A DNA stretch of 64,000 nt from Pseudoalteromonas sp. FUC4 (GCF_008370255.1 NZ_SEUI01000001.1:184091-248090), one strand, 5' to 3'; numbered from the stretch's first letter, positions 25,736-35,254 are shown. Notes: a model not told the origin generated them from the letters alone. A program made the numbers and translations.

Positions 25736-26934
25736 TACTCTTCCTCCCAAATAGGAAATGGGTCGTTATAGGTTCTCCAAAAATCTTTACCTTTAAGTAC
25801 GGCATCTTCTGGGAGTAGGCAGTCATCAAGAGCCTCAATCATCGCTTGTTGATTCAAAGACTGACCAATAAACACCAGTTCTTGGCGCATATCACCAAAG
25901 GGCTCTACCCATTTACTGTTTATATCAGCAAGTAGTTCGGGCTCTGTGGGCCAGTCTTTTTTAGGAATTGCTTTATAAAACATGCCAGCAAATCCGTAAT
26001 GAGCTATGCCACCAGCTTGGCTCCATTGCGCGCAAAATAAAGGGCGAGTAGCCAGCCAAAAATAACCTTTAGAGCGAATGAGTTTGCCAAATTGCTCGGT
26101 ATTGTGAAGAAAGTTATAAAACTTTTCAGGATCAAACGGACGGCGCGCCGTATAGTTAAAGCTGCTAATACCATACTCTTCGGTCTCGGGAATATGTTCT
26201 CCGCGCATTTCTTTAAGCCAACCAGGGGCTTGTTGTGCGCGTTCAAAATCAAACAGACCGGTGTTTAGTACTTCATTAATATTAATACTGCCATTTGATA
26301 TAGGAATAATTTTGGCTTGAGTATTAAGTGTATTTAAAATGGCAGAGAGTTTATTTAACTGCTCCTCGGTTACTAAATCGATTTTACTAATTAAAATTAC
26401 ATCAGCAAATTCAACTTGGTCTACAAGTAAGTCGGTTACGCTTCGCTCGTCGTCTTCACCAAGTGACTCGCCAGTATCTTGTAAATCGTTTGCTTGCTCG
26501 TAATCGTTTAAAAAGTTAACCGCATCAACTACCGTTACCATCGTATCAAGGGTGGCAACATCACCAAGTGAAACACCGCTTTCATCGGCAAAGGTAAAAG
26601 TTTCGGCAACCGGTAGGGGTTCCGATATTCCTGTTGATTCAATAACCAGGTAATCAAATTGACCATCTTTAGCTAGCTTACCAACTTCAATAAGCAAGTC
26701 CTCTCGAAGGGTGCAGCAAATACAGCCGTTACTCATTTCAACTAGCTTTTCATCGCTGTGACTGAGCGATACATCACTTTTAATTGTGGCTGCATCAATA
26801 TTTATATCGCTCATATCGTTAACTATAACGGCTACTTTTTTGCCTTCTCTGTTGTTAAGAATATGACTAAGTACGGTGGTTTTACCAGCCCCTAAAAAAC
26901 CTGATAACACTGTGACGGGCAGTTTATTTATCAT
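25735..26934 (-). CDS. zigA: COG0523-family zinc metallochaperone GTPase (ZigA-like)
   Basis: A 399-residue G3E GTPase with the Walker A loop [15 protein letters not shown] (residues 12-26), the metal-binding motif [10 protein letters not shown] near residue 71, [15 protein letters not shown] near residue 98 and the guanine motif SKIDLV near residue 181. A CobW C-terminal domain covers residues 255-380 ([17 protein letters not shown]). These proteins deliver or sequester zinc under depletion. A good Zur box lies 30 bases upstream and a DUF1826 gene is coupled downstream, both typical of the zinc-starvation subgroup. The symbol is assigned by resemblance to ZigA. Confidence 0.88.
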   Translation of the reverse strand: MINKLPVTVLSGFLGAGKTTVLSHILNNREGKKVAVIVNDMSDINIDAATIKSDVSLSHSDEKLVEMSNGCICCTLREDLLIEVGKLAKDGQFDYLVIESTGISEPLPVAETFTFADESGVSLGDVATLDTMVTVVDAVNFLNDYEQANDLQDTGESLGEDDERSVTDLLVDQVEFADVILISKIDLVTEEQLNKLSAILNTLNTQAKIIPISNGSININEVLNTGLFDFERAQQAPGWLKEMRGEHIPETEEYGISSFNYTARRPFDPEKFYNFLHNTEQFGKLIRSKGYFWLATRPLFCAQWSQAGGIAHYGFAGMFYKAIPKKDWPTEPELLADINSKWVEPFGDMRQELVFIGQSLNQQAMIEALDDCLLPEDAVLKGKDFWRTYNDPFPIWEEE

Positions 26935-26963
26935 TTTTAAATCTTACTAAATTACATTTGTCG

Positions 26964-26983
26964 GTATGTTATATTATATCAAT
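26964..26983. promoter_or_regulatory. Zur box upstream of the zinc GTPase
   Basis: TGTTATATTATATCA (26967-26981) is a near-perfect palindrome centred on T26974. It closely matches the known gammaproteobacterial Zur consensus TGTTATAnTATAACA, with one mismatch in the symmetric arm. It lies 30-50 bases before the ATG. Confidence 0.75.
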
Positions 26984-27110
26984 TTTATATTCTAGTAATG
27001 CTAGCCGTTTATTAACTGCTAAATAGATGAGAATAAAGTATCTCATTGTTTTAAATGCTATTCGTTCTAAAACTTAGAAGGTTATTGCAGAGCGATTCCA
27101 TTGATTTTGC

Positions 27111-27131
27111 AAATGATAAGAGTTATCATTT
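27111..27131. promoter_or_regulatory. Fur box upstream of the siderophore receptor
   Basis: AAATGATAA-GAG-TTATCATTT is a perfect inverted repeat with nine-base arms. It matches the Fur core TGATAA...TTATCA and lies 37-57 bases before the receptor ATG. Confidence 0.8.
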
Positions 27132-27167
27132 TGGTTGTTGTCTTCTTGCATTCTCCTAGGGACTTTT

Positions 27168-29303
27168 ATGTTTAACCGAACTAATTTGGCGCTCAGTATT
27201 GCTGCATCTCTTTCTGCCTTTTCTAATGTGGCACTTGCTGAACAAAATAACGATATTGAAAAAATAGAAGTAACTGGCCGTGCCCAGCAATTTTATCTAG
27301 AAACAGAAAGTAAAATTGGAACTAAAACTAATTTAGACCTTATTAAGCTACCGCAATCGGCTCAGGTTTTAACCGAACAACTTATAATTGACCAAGCTGC
27401 GCGTGACATTACCGACTTATACCGCTCAATTGCGGGTGTGAGTGAATATAGCTACTCAGGCGTAACTTTTCGTGGTTTTAGAGACGATGCCAATGTATTT
27501 TATGATGGCGTGCGCGGCGACCCATATTCGGGCTTTGGTGTACCACAATTATTTAATGTAGAACGTGTTGAAGTATTAAAGGGGCCTGCCTCTGCTTTGT
27601 ATGGTGGTGGCGAACCAGGTGGGATGATTAATTACGTAACCAAAAAGCCAAGCTACACACAAAAGCGTGAATTAAAGCTTACTTTGGGTAACTATAACAC
27701 CCGAGGTGCATCACTCGACATGACCGGTGGTTTAAGCGATACAATGGCTTATAGATTAGGTGGTTACTATGAGGAGCAAGATAGCTTTCGTAACAATGCA
27801 GACTCAAAAAACACCGAGCTGACAGGTGGATTGTTATTTGATTTAAGTGATTCAACAACTCTAACCACAAGTGTTGACTACATTAAACAAGACCTAGGCG
27901 GAAATCGCCTACGTGGCGTACCGGTAGATGACAACGGCAATTTTTTAGTTGACCCAAGTTATAACGCTAATGAAGCGGTTGATTATCAAGATATGGAAGC
28001 GTTGGTGCTTCAAGCCGAGATAAGTCATTACTTTAGTGATGATTTTTCTGTAAGTAGCACACTGCGTTACATGGATAACGAACGCGATCAAGGCTACCAT
28101 GAGTCGCAAAGCTGGGTAGATGTAAACGGTGATGGCGTTGCTAATATTGACGACGAAACGATTAAGCGTGAATACCGCAAGCAATATCGCGCTAATGAAG
28201 AAACAAGCTTAACCACCGACTTTGTTTATAACTTTGGACAAGGACAATTAACCCATCAGTTTTTATTTGGTGGTGATTACCACACCGTTGATACCGAATA
28301 TGACTACTTTCGTGCCCGATATGAGGCTGATGGCGTCGCTAATTTAAATATTTTTAATTTAAACTACGGTGAAACCGATCCAAGTACATACAATTTAACT
28401 GACATGAATCGCGATGGTGTTGATACCGACCGATTTGGTGTATACGCACAAGACGTAATTAGCATAGGCGAGCAGTGGACAATAATTGCAGGTTTGCGCT
28501 ATGACCATTTTAAAGAGTTTAATCAAGAAACTGGTTTTAGTTACTCAGATAACGACATAACGCCGCGCGTTGCTGTTACCTATCAACCAGTAGAAAACAC
28601 ATCGGTATATATTAACTACTCAGAGAGTTTCAACCCTACATCATCAACCGACCAAGAAGATGTTGAAGGCGAAGGTAATTTAGCACCAGAAACCGGTAAG
28701 CAAACCGAACTGGGTATGAAAAACCAATGGCTCGACGGCAAAATAATGAGCACCTTTGCAGTTTACCAAATTAATAAAGAAAACGTGGTAATGAGTAACC
28801 CTGATGATACTGGCGCGGGGGATGGCATTGCTGCACTTTTAAATATAGGTGAAGTAGAAAGCCGAGGCTTTGAAACAACTTTAGTCGGCGATTTATCAGC
28901 GCACTGGACGGTAACGGCTAACTACGCATACAACGATACGCAAGTGGTAGACGGCGTAACGGGTGATACGCTTTCAAATACATTTGGAGACGGTTCGCGC
29001 TTTGCTAATGCACCACGCCACCAGGCAGGTTTATGGACTCGCTACGCTATTGATTCAATTGACTCATCAATTGCATTTGGTGCAAATTACGTAAGTGAGC
29101 AACTGAGTACCAGTGGTCAAAAAGTAAAACCATTTACCGTATTTGATATGAGCTGGACGAGTCGCTTTGACGACGTGTTATTGAGTGTAAATATTAATAA
29201 CCTGTTTGATAAAGAATACGCGGTTAGTGGATTTAGTGAGCGAAACGGCCACTTTCCTGGCAGCCCTCGTGAAATTGTGGGGCAAATAACCTACAAGTTT
29301 TAA
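27168..29303 (+). CDS. TonB-dependent siderophore receptor
   Basis: A 711-residue outer-membrane receptor for ferric siderophores. I use the ATG at 27168 (with TAGGGA upstream). The signal peptide ends at ALA-EQ near residue 25. A TonB box-like IEKIEVTG, the plug domain (LPQSAQVLTEQLI, FYDGVRGDP, VEVLKGPASALYGGGEPGGM) and a 22-strand barrel ending GQITYKF follow. The plug pattern is that of the TonB-siderophore subfamily (FhuE/FpvA-like). The perfect Fur box upstream indicates iron-starvation control. The specific siderophore is not determinable. A terminator follows. Confidence 0.92.
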   Translation: MFNRTNLALSIAASLSAFSNVALAEQNNDIEKIEVTGRAQQFYLETESKIGTKTNLDLIKLPQSAQVLTEQLIIDQAARDITDLYRSIAGVSEYSYSGVTFRGFRDDANVFYDGVRGDPYSGFGVPQLFNVERVEVLKGPASALYGGGEPGGMINYVTKKPSYTQKRELKLTLGNYNTRGASLDMTGGLSDTMAYRLGGYYEEQDSFRNNADSKNTELTGGLLFDLSDSTTLTTSVDYIKQDLGGNRLRGVPVDDNGNFLVDPSYNANEAVDYQDMEALVLQAEISHYFSDDFSVSSTLRYMDNERDQGYHESQSWVDVNGDGVANIDDETIKREYRKQYRANEETSLTTDFVYNFGQGQLTHQFLFGGDYHTVDTEYDYFRARYEADGVANLNIFNLNYGETDPSTYNLTDMNRDGVDTDRFGVYAQDVISIGEQWTIIAGLRYDHFKEFNQETGFSYSDNDITPRVAVTYQPVENTSVYINYSESFNPTSSTDQEDVEGEGNLAPETGKQTELGMKNQWLDGKIMSTFAVYQINKENVVMSNPDDTGAGDGIAALLNIGEVESRGFETTLVGDLSAHWTVTANYAYNDTQVVDGVTGDTLSNTFGDGSRFANAPRHQAGLWTRYAIDSIDSSIAFGANYVSEQLSTSGQKVKPFTVFDMSWTSRFDDVLLSVNINNLFDKEYAVSGFSERNGHFPGSPREIVGQITYKF

Positions 29304-29312
29304 TACTTATTT

Positions 29313-29338
29313 AGCGCGAGAATTACTCGCGCTTTTTT
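29313..29338. terminator. Terminator between the siderophore receptor and the MscS gene
   Basis: Stem AGCGCGAG/CTCGCGCT with loop AATTA and a T6 run on the plus strand. It just touches the stop codon of the convergent mscS-like gene. Confidence 0.85.
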
Positions 29339-30431
29339 AAGTATCGCCTTGCACCTTTTTATCATTATTAAATTTAGCGGATTCTTGAGTAGTGTTAATA
29401 GCCGTAATAGGGAAGGGGATTACAATACCTTCTTTTTTATAGCGTTTATGCAGGGCTTTTATAAAAGCAGATTTAACCCAAAAACGATTAAAGTATTCTT
29501 TAGCTCTAAGCATTACCGTAAAGTTAATGCTTGATCTATCAAAGGTATGAAAAACCACAAAGGTATTGTAATCATCAACGCCCCATTCGTGTGAAATAAG
29601 TATTTCACGAGCTACCTCAAGTGTTACTTGCTCAACAAATTCTAAATCTGAATCGTAATGCACGCTTATATCAACAGGCACGCTTAGCTCTTTTTCAGGG
29701 TAAAAGTAGTTAATAATACGCGATTTAGATAATTGGCTATTTGGTATAATAATCATATTGTTGGGCAGCATTTTAACCCATGTAGATCGCCAGCCTATAT
29801 GATCAACAAAGCCTTGCTCCTTAGATTCAAGTTCAATAAAATCACCCACCCTTATAGGTTTATCTATTACTAGCTGTACGCCAGAAAAAAAGTTTTCAAG
29901 GGTAGGTTGCAAGGCAAGAGCAACAGCCAGTGATGTAATACCTAGCGAGGCAATAATGGGTGTGATAGAAATACCTAACGTGCCCATTAATACCAGTAAT
30001 CCCACTGACGATAATGTGACGCGTATCACGCCTTTAATTATGCTTTTTGAATTAAAAACCACGGCAGATTGTTTACCATAGTAATTAATAGTGCCAATAA
30101 TAAAACGGTCTAAAAACATAATAAGTGCAAGCAGCGCTAATACAATATTAATGCTATTAAAAGGGATCTGCTGAGAAATAGAAGTACTAATAATGAAGGT
30201 GTCGTGCTCTAAAATGGTGAGCAGCACAATAATTGTGCACAGTGTTAGCGGTTTAGATATTGACTCTATTAGTAATGTATCGAATATAAACGTGGTTTTT
30301 GAAGTCCATTTTTTTAGCCAGTACATTACAAAAAAACGAATTAAAAACAGTAGTATAGCTATAAGTAAAAGAGAGGACGCTGCGCTTAACCAAGGTGTGC
30401 TGTTAGAAAATTCCAGCGCTTTATTTAGCAT
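29337..30431 (-). CDS. MscS-family mechanosensitive ion channel
   Basis: The 364-residue protein has about four to five membrane helices (residues 15-35, 58-75, 91-108, 132-152 and the pore helix at 158-180). The MscS pore and beta domain follow: GITSLAVALALQPTLENFFS near residue 164, then PIRVGDFIELESKEQGFVDH and RSTWVKMLPNNMIIIPNSQL. These channels release solutes on hypo-osmotic shock. The N-terminal layout with extra helices resembles the YbdG/MscM-like group more than E. coli MscS itself. Confidence 0.9.
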   Translation of the reverse strand: MLNKALEFSNSTPWLSAASSLLLIAILLFLIRFFVMYWLKKWTSKTTFIFDTLLIESISKPLTLCTIIVLLTILEHDTFIISTSISQQIPFNSINIVLALLALIMFLDRFIIGTINYYGKQSAVVFNSKSIIKGVIRVTLSSVGLLVLMGTLGISITPIIASLGITSLAVALALQPTLENFFSGVQLVIDKPIRVGDFIELESKEQGFVDHIGWRSTWVKMLPNNMIIIPNSQLSKSRIINYFYPEKELSVPVDISVHYDSDLEFVEQVTLEVAREILISHEWGVDDYNTFVVFHTFDRSSINFTVMLRAKEYFNRFWVKSAFIKALHKRYKKEGIVIPFPITAINTTQESAKFNNDKKVQGDT

Positions 30432-30492
30432 AACTTAAACCTGTTCAATATAGTTTTATATATATTGCAGCAAGTTATGTACCTTTGTTTGG

Positions 30493-30523
30493 TTAAAAGT
30501 AGCTGCCGAGTTTAGTCGGCAGC
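30493..30523 (-). terminator. Terminator after the YeeE/YedE pair
   Basis: On the minus strand, stem GCTGCCGA/TCGGCAGC with loop CTAAAC, followed by TACTTTTAA. It ends the two-gene unit. Confidence 0.75.
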
Positions 30524-30528
30524 AAATA

Positions 30529-30930
30529 TTATACTTTTTTGGCTAACCACATACCGCCTAACACGGCTGCAAAAAATAATAAAAACTCCATTTTAAGAGA
30601 CACCAATTGAACCAAACCAGGCCCTGGGCATATACCACTTAAACCCCAGCCTAAACCAAAAAGTACTGAGCCGATAATTAAGCGCGCATCAATATTTTTT
30701 AAATTACTTAAATTAAACGTTCCTGAAATAAGTGGCTTCTCTTTTTTTGCAACCCATAACCATGTAAGCATCATTATTAGCATGGCAACAGCCATCACTA
30801 TAATTAAGCTTGGGTCCCATTGGTTTCCATAGGTAAGAAAGTTAATCACTTTAGCAGGGTTTGTCATCCCGCTAATAATAAGTCCTAAGCCAAATATAAA
30901 GCCTATAACAACCATCATAATTGCTTTCAT
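30529..30930 (-). CDS. YeeE/YedE-family (DUF6691) membrane protein
   Basis: A 133-residue protein with four membrane helices and the family motif GWGLSGICPGPGLV near residue 98. The cysteine lies in a re-entrant segment that handles thiosulfate-like substrates in the TsuA/YeeE family. It forms a pair with the upstream half-protein and only three bases separate them. Together they make the equivalent of a full-length YeeE transporter. Uptake or exchange of a reduced sulfur species is likely by family; the substrate is inferred. Confidence 0.85.
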   Translation of the reverse strand: MKAIMMVVIGFIFGLGLIISGMTNPAKVINFLTYGNQWDPSLIIVMAVAMLIMMLTWLWVAKKEKPLISGTFNLSNLKNIDARLIIGSVLFGLGWGLSGICPGPGLVQLVSLKMEFLLFFAAVLGGMWLAKKV

Positions 30931-30933
30931 TAT

Positions 30934-31347
30934 TTATCCTACAAGGTTTGCTGTAATGAAGGCGACAAGCATAAATGTGCATGTTGCAACCCAAGAGCGA
31001 GTAGAAAATCGCGACATGCCACACACGCCATGGCCACTTGTACACCCATTAGCTAACGTTGTACCTGCACCAACTAAAAGCCCTGCAACAACAATAAGCC
31101 AAGGCGGCAACTGTAATTCGCCTTCTAATAAAGAGGGCGAAAATACCTTTACTGCCACTCCTGCCAACAACAACCCTAAAATAAAGTATAACTGCCAACG
31201 CGAGCCCGAATTTGCTTTAGCAAATACAGACTTAACAATGCCCGATATGCCCGCAATTTTTCCGTATAAAACCAGTAGTAACGTACACGCTATACCTATT
31301 AATGCCCCGCCTATTGCAGCCGATACTGGGGTGAATTCTGTTACCAT
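30934..31347 (-). CDS. YeeE/YedE-family membrane protein, first half of the pair
   Basis: I choose the ATG at 31347, with GGGAAA upstream, giving 137 residues; a TTG 15 bases earlier is possible. There are four membrane helices and the signature GCTSGHGVCGMSRFSTRS near residue 105, with the two conserved cysteines of this family. It is encoded directly before the DUF6691 partner and the two form one operon. Pairs of this type are often found with sulfur-oxidation or rhodanese genes, none of which is adjacent here. Confidence 0.86.
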   Translation of the reverse strand: MVTEFTPVSAAIGGALIGIACTLLLVLYGKIAGISGIVKSVFAKANSGSRWQLYFILGLLLAGVAVKVFSPSLLEGELQLPPWLIVVAGLLVGAGTTLANGCTSGHGVCGMSRFSTRSWVATCTFMLVAFITANLVG

Positions 31348-31478
31348 TTTTAAATTTCCCAAACAATAGAAACGCCTACACCGGTTTGTTTCATTTCTAT
31401 TGATAATTGTTGATTAGGCGCTAAGTAGTTAGCACCCGTTACTTTTTTGCTGGCGATTAATAGCACCGCTTTTAAAAA

Positions 31479-32903
31479 TCACATAGATTCGAGCGTTTTA
31501 CCGCGTGTTTCTTTTATGTATTTAACAACAAAGAATATGCTTATAAGTGCCGATAACGCATAAAAGCCATAAGCACCGGCAAGGCCTATATTGGCAAGCA
31601 TAATAGGGAAGGTCATGGTAATGGCAAAGTTAGCAATCCATTGTGCGCTAGCCGCAACAGCAAGCGCTGCGCCGCGAATGCGGTTATTAAACATCTCGCC
31701 TAATAATACCCATACAACAGGGCCCCAACTTAAGCCAAAAAATACCACAAATAAGTTAGCCATAATAAGCGCAAATGTACCCATATTATCGCTAAGGGCA
31801 AGTTTGCCTGCTTCATCAAGGCCTGCACTGCCAAATATATAAGTAAGCGCGCTTAAGCTGATAAACATACCAATACTGCCTACTAATAGCAGTGGTTTAC
31901 GGCCAATTTTGTCAACTAGGGCAATGGCAATAAAGGTCGATACAATATTAGTAGTACCTGCGAGTACATTTATAAATAGCGATTGCGACTCGTCAAATCC
32001 AGCTGCTTGCCACAGCTCAGAGCCGTAATAAAACACCACGTTAATACCCACAAATTGCTGAAACACACTCAGCACCACACCCGCCCAAACAATTGGGTGT
32101 ACTTTTTTACTGTTATCAATAAATAAATCGCGAATACTTGGCTTTTTATCGCTATGCAATGAGCGTTTAACATCGCTTATTTGCGCATCAACGTTGTCGT
32201 TCGAAATTTTACTAAATACCGTTTTTGCATCATCCACTTTACCTTGCGCCACTAAATAACGAGGCGACTCAGGAATAAACAACACACCCACTAAAAACAG
32301 TACAGCAGGCACAAGCTCAGCCCAAAACATCCAGCGCCAAGCGGCTATATCAAGCATTAAAATATTTTGCGCGCTACCTGCTGCATCAGCTATTAAATAG
32401 TTACTTAAAAAAGCAGCAAATAAACCCAATACAATAGCGAGTTGTTGCAATGTAGCTAAACGACCACGTAGTGCTGGTGGCGCAACTTCAGCAATGTAAG
32501 CTGGCGCTAATACCGATGCAGCACCAATACCTAAACCACCAAATAAACGGTAAAAAATAAACTCCGCAGAGCTTTCGCTAATGCCCGAACCAAAGGCACT
32601 AATGGCAAAAATAATCGCAGTGACGATCATAATTGAACGGCGACCAAACTTATCAGCCAGCGGCCCCGCAGCAAGCGCACCTAGGGCGCACCCTAATAAC
32701 ACAGACGCTACGTTAAACCCCGTAGCCACACTGCTAGAATTAAATGCATTACCGAGCGCCGACACTGTGCCGTTAATAACGCCCGAATCAAAACCAAATA
32801 AAAAGCCACCAATAGCAGCAACGGCCGATATAAATATTACGTAAATAAGAGAGGTGTTTTCAGCTGTGTTGGCTGAATGGGAAGGCGGTGTGTGCGTTGT
32901 CAT
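31479..32903 (-). CDS. Sugar porter, major facilitator superfamily (XylE/GlcP type)
   Basis: A 474-residue protein with twelve membrane helices. Sugar-porter motifs are GFLFGFDSGVINGTV in helix 1, DKFGRRSIM in loop 2-3, IPESPRYLVAQGKVDDA after helix 6, DKIGRKPLLL in loop 8-9 and KETRGKTLE at the end. The motif order is that of proton-coupled hexose or pentose symporters. No sugar kinase or regulator is adjacent, so the substrate stays open. Confidence 0.92.
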   Translation of the reverse strand: MTTHTPPSHSANTAENTSLIYVIFISAVAAIGGFLFGFDSGVINGTVSALGNAFNSSSVATGFNVASVLLGCALGALAAGPLADKFGRRSIMIVTAIIFAISAFGSGISESSAEFIFYRLFGGLGIGAASVLAPAYIAEVAPPALRGRLATLQQLAIVLGLFAAFLSNYLIADAAGSAQNILMLDIAAWRWMFWAELVPAVLFLVGVLFIPESPRYLVAQGKVDDAKTVFSKISNDNVDAQISDVKRSLHSDKKPSIRDLFIDNSKKVHPIVWAGVVLSVFQQFVGINVVFYYGSELWQAAGFDESQSLFINVLAGTTNIVSTFIAIALVDKIGRKPLLLVGSIGMFISLSALTYIFGSAGLDEAGKLALSDNMGTFALIMANLFVVFFGLSWGPVVWVLLGEMFNNRIRGAALAVAASAQWIANFAITMTFPIMLANIGLAGAYGFYALSALISIFFVVKYIKETRGKTLESM

Positions 32904-33344
32904 TATATGCCCTGAAAGTTAAATTAAATTCAAAGGAGCATAATATCGTAAAGCGTTCTAGTTGAATATGCTTGTGCGGGTATAAAGGGTTTGGCGAGTA
33001 TAAATTATGTTGTTTTTAAAGGTTTCAACTTAATGGCTTTAATTTAAAGGTATTAGCTTACCGGCGTTACTTTAAAATTAAGTTACTGCCTTTTTAGATA
33101 ACACAGACTGAATTTTAATAAATAATATGCTTTGTATAGGAAGTGCCTGTTGGAACAATATTACTGTTCTGTACCTTTAAGTGTGCTTTTGCAATTACAT
33201 AAATTGATAGGAAGTTAGGTAATTGTTTACAAGTGATTATTTGGTGGTTAAGGTAAATGCATTGAATATAGGAACATTGTCGGTTTATAAAACGACAGAT
33301 ATCGTAGATAAAGTTGTTAGTAAGCAATTGTACATGGAGTGTAA
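32904..33344. other. Intergenic gap with no gene recognised
   Basis: The 441-base AT-rich stretch separates the divergent sugar porter and DUF3644 genes. A 70-codon minus-strand frame exists (33115-33327) but lacks a ribosome site and family resemblance. TGGAGTG just before 33345 is the ribosome site of the DUF3644 gene. I see no clear operator. Confidence 0.5.
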
Positions 33345-34544
33345 ATGCCTAGAGTTGATAAAAGGGTCCTATTATTAGATTTCTTCCGAGAGAAAGAGAA
33401 AGATGGAAGATCTTTTACTTTTCAAGATGCAGCTGAAAAAACAGGTTATAGTCCTAAGAGCGTTAATAAATATATATCCGAAAAGCTAAAAGGAAAATTT
33501 ATATTTAAATCTGAAAAAGGTGGCTGGGTTTCTGAGGGATGTTCTCAGCTATCAAATGACGATTTTGTCCGTTTAATGTCACAAAGTACGGCTGCAAAAG
33601 TACTAACGCCAGATGAGAAAATTTATCAAAAGCTAATAAAACGTAGCCTTGATGCATTTACACTTGCTTTAGAAGTTTATAATCGCCCAAGCTTAAGTAA
33701 TCGAGTTGAAGCTTTTGCTATTATGATGGTTAATTCTTGGGAGTTATTTTTAAAAGCTGAAGTTTTAGATTCTTTAGGTCATGAGAAGGTTTTTTATTCC
33801 AATGGTAAAAGTATTAGTATCTCAGATGCTTTACCGCTGCGATTACAAAATAATGACCCCGTAAAAAAGAACATTGAAACATTAATTCAGCTAAGAGATC
33901 ATGCTACTCATCTTCTTATACCTGAATTACAACCTCAACTATCACGACTTTTCCAAGCTAATGTTTTAAATTACCAAGAACGTTATAAAAATCAAATGGG
34001 CAATTCCCCACTATCAGGACAAAGTGTGGGAATGTTGAGTTTAGTCATTGATGGACCAGAACCTGAAATAGGCGTTATAAAAGAATCATATGGTGAATTA
34101 ACGGCCAAAGAAGTTTTAACTTTTTTAAAACAGTTTGAAGAAACTAGTAAAGATGTTGATTCTGATAAATATACAATATCAATCGATTATAAGCTTAAGT
34201 TATCTAAAAAAACGGATGAAGCTGATCTCACTTTGAGTACAGGTGTAGACGGGCAACAGGCAGTGATAATCACTACAGCAAAAGACCTGAATGCTACTCA
34301 CCCGTATACTACTAATTCTGCAATCGAGCAAATCAACCGAGATCAGTCAGAGTTAAAAGTTACGTCTTACTCGTTTCAAGCAGTACTTTTTAAGCATAAA
34401 ATTAAGGCAAATAACAACTCTGAATATCACAACTACACAGATATCCATCGATATTCTGCTAAATTTGTAAACTGGTTTGTAAATAATCTAGTTAAACAAA
34501 ACAACTGGTTAAAGAGTGCTGTTGATTCATATAAGAAACGGTGA
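33345..34544 (+). CDS. DUF3644 protein with N-terminal winged helix and HEPN-like motif
   Basis: The 399-residue protein starts with a helix-turn-helix-like region (FTFQDAAEKTGYSPKSVNKY, residues 24-43). A DUF3644-type domain follows (RSLDAFTLALEVYNRPSLSN near residue 101; AFAIMMVNSWELFLKAEVL). It contains R184-D-H-A-T-H189, which fits the R-x4-H motif of HEPN ribonucleases. A C-terminal region of about 150 residues has no recognisable motif. HEPN proteins commonly act in antiphage abortive infection or toxin systems. DUF3644 as a HEPN relative is from memory, and a defence role is inference. It sits in a small accessory patch with a membrane-protein gene and a gene remnant. Confidence 0.75.
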   Translation: MPRVDKRVLLLDFFREKEKDGRSFTFQDAAEKTGYSPKSVNKYISEKLKGKFIFKSEKGGWVSEGCSQLSNDDFVRLMSQSTAAKVLTPDEKIYQKLIKRSLDAFTLALEVYNRPSLSNRVEAFAIMMVNSWELFLKAEVLDSLGHEKVFYSNGKSISISDALPLRLQNNDPVKKNIETLIQLRDHATHLLIPELQPQLSRLFQANVLNYQERYKNQMGNSPLSGQSVGMLSLVIDGPEPEIGVIKESYGELTAKEVLTFLKQFEETSKDVDSDKYTISIDYKLKLSKKTDEADLTLSTGVDGQQAVIITTAKDLNATHPYTTNSAIEQINRDQSELKVTSYSFQAVLFKHKIKANNNSEYHNYTDIHRYSAKFVNWFVNNLVKQNNWLKSAVDSYKKR

Positions 34545-34674
34545 AGTTGCTCGTTTCTCGCTGGAACCCCAAAACTGCGTGGCGATTTAGTTTTGGTGCT
34601 TCGCCAAACTATAACCAAATTGGCGCTAAGTTTTGGTTGCCCATAAGCGGGCTTTACGTGTTTAGGAGTGAAAT

Positions 34675-34917
34675 TTGACTTTTATATGTATTGGTATAGT
34701 AACTTTGATTCTTACTTACTACGCTCAAATCAAAGCCGGTGATAAGTGGAACAATTTTTTAGTTTACGTATTTTCTGGTTTAACGTATTTTTGTGCTTAT
34801 ATTTTAATCGACATTGAGACTGATGTGTTCGACATTGTTTATAGTATTTTTTCGATATTTTTTATATTTTCAACGTTATTTGTTACTTTGCTAATAAAAC
34901 CCGATAAGTCTAGATAA
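34675..34917 (+). CDS. Small three-helix membrane protein
   Basis: An 80-residue protein with three hydrophobic segments (residues 2-17, 25-45 and 52-73) and a basic C-terminus. The only in-frame start is TTG at 34675. It is backed by AGGAG nine bases upstream, so the gene is plausible. It follows the DUF3644 gene by 130 bases and might belong to the same accessory unit. No family is recognised. Confidence 0.5.
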   Translation: MTFICIGIVTLILTYYAQIKAGDKWNNFLVYVFSGLTYFCAYILIDIETDVFDIVYSIFSIFFIFSTLFVTLLIKPDKSR

Positions 34918-34990
34918 ATATTATTGATATAACACATAACAAATAGTTAAGCGTTATCAATCGCTAATCCATAGCTAGCTTAAAAGTATT

Positions 34991-35014
34991 TTTAGCACTA
35001 TTTATAGTGCTAAA
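34991..35014. terminator. Hairpin between the accessory patch and the phosphatase remnant
   Basis: Perfect inverted repeat TTTAGCACTAT-TT-ATAGTGCTAAA. The T-run after it is weak, so it may be a poor bidirectional terminator. Confidence 0.45.
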
Positions 35015-35032
35015 TCTTGCTCAGTTCCTGCT

Positions 35033-35254
35033 TCACGCTTCAGAGTTATTAAAATACTCTTTTTGCAATTCTATAGTCAGTGCTTTAGGGCGAATGCCTT
35101 GTACTAGGTCGTATACCTCTTCTTTTGTGTAACCTGCCGAGTTTAAAATAAGCGCAGCAACCAACCCTGTGCGGCCAGTGCCGCCTTTGCAATGTATGGC
35201 AATGGTTTGTTTGTGTTGTATGGCTTGTAATATGTCGCTTTTTACATTTAGTGC
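35033..35254 (-). pseudogene. N-terminally truncated tyrosine/dual-specificity phosphatase
   Basis: The minus-strand frame encodes KSDILQAIQHKQTIAIHCKG, then GTGRTGLVAALILNSAGYTK and EEVYDLVQGIRPKAL, ending YFNNSEA. HCKGGTGRTG is the Cys-x5-Arg active-site loop of protein tyrosine phosphatases, close to the CDKN3-like bacterial family. An in-frame stop lies just upstream and no start codon exists. Roughly 100 N-terminal residues, including the general-acid aspartate loop, are gone. It borders the FAN1-like gene and marks a deletion at this locus. Confidence 0.75.

Noticed and set aside
33115-33327. 70-codon minus-strand frame before the DUF3644 gene
   Set aside because: No ribosome site, unusual residue composition and no recognisable motif. 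It is most likely chance in AT-rich DNA.
34545-34674. Integron attC site after the DUF3644 gene
   Set aside because: The spacer has some inverted symmetry and GCGGGCTTTACGTG, but the paired GTTRRRY/RYYYAAC core sites are missing.
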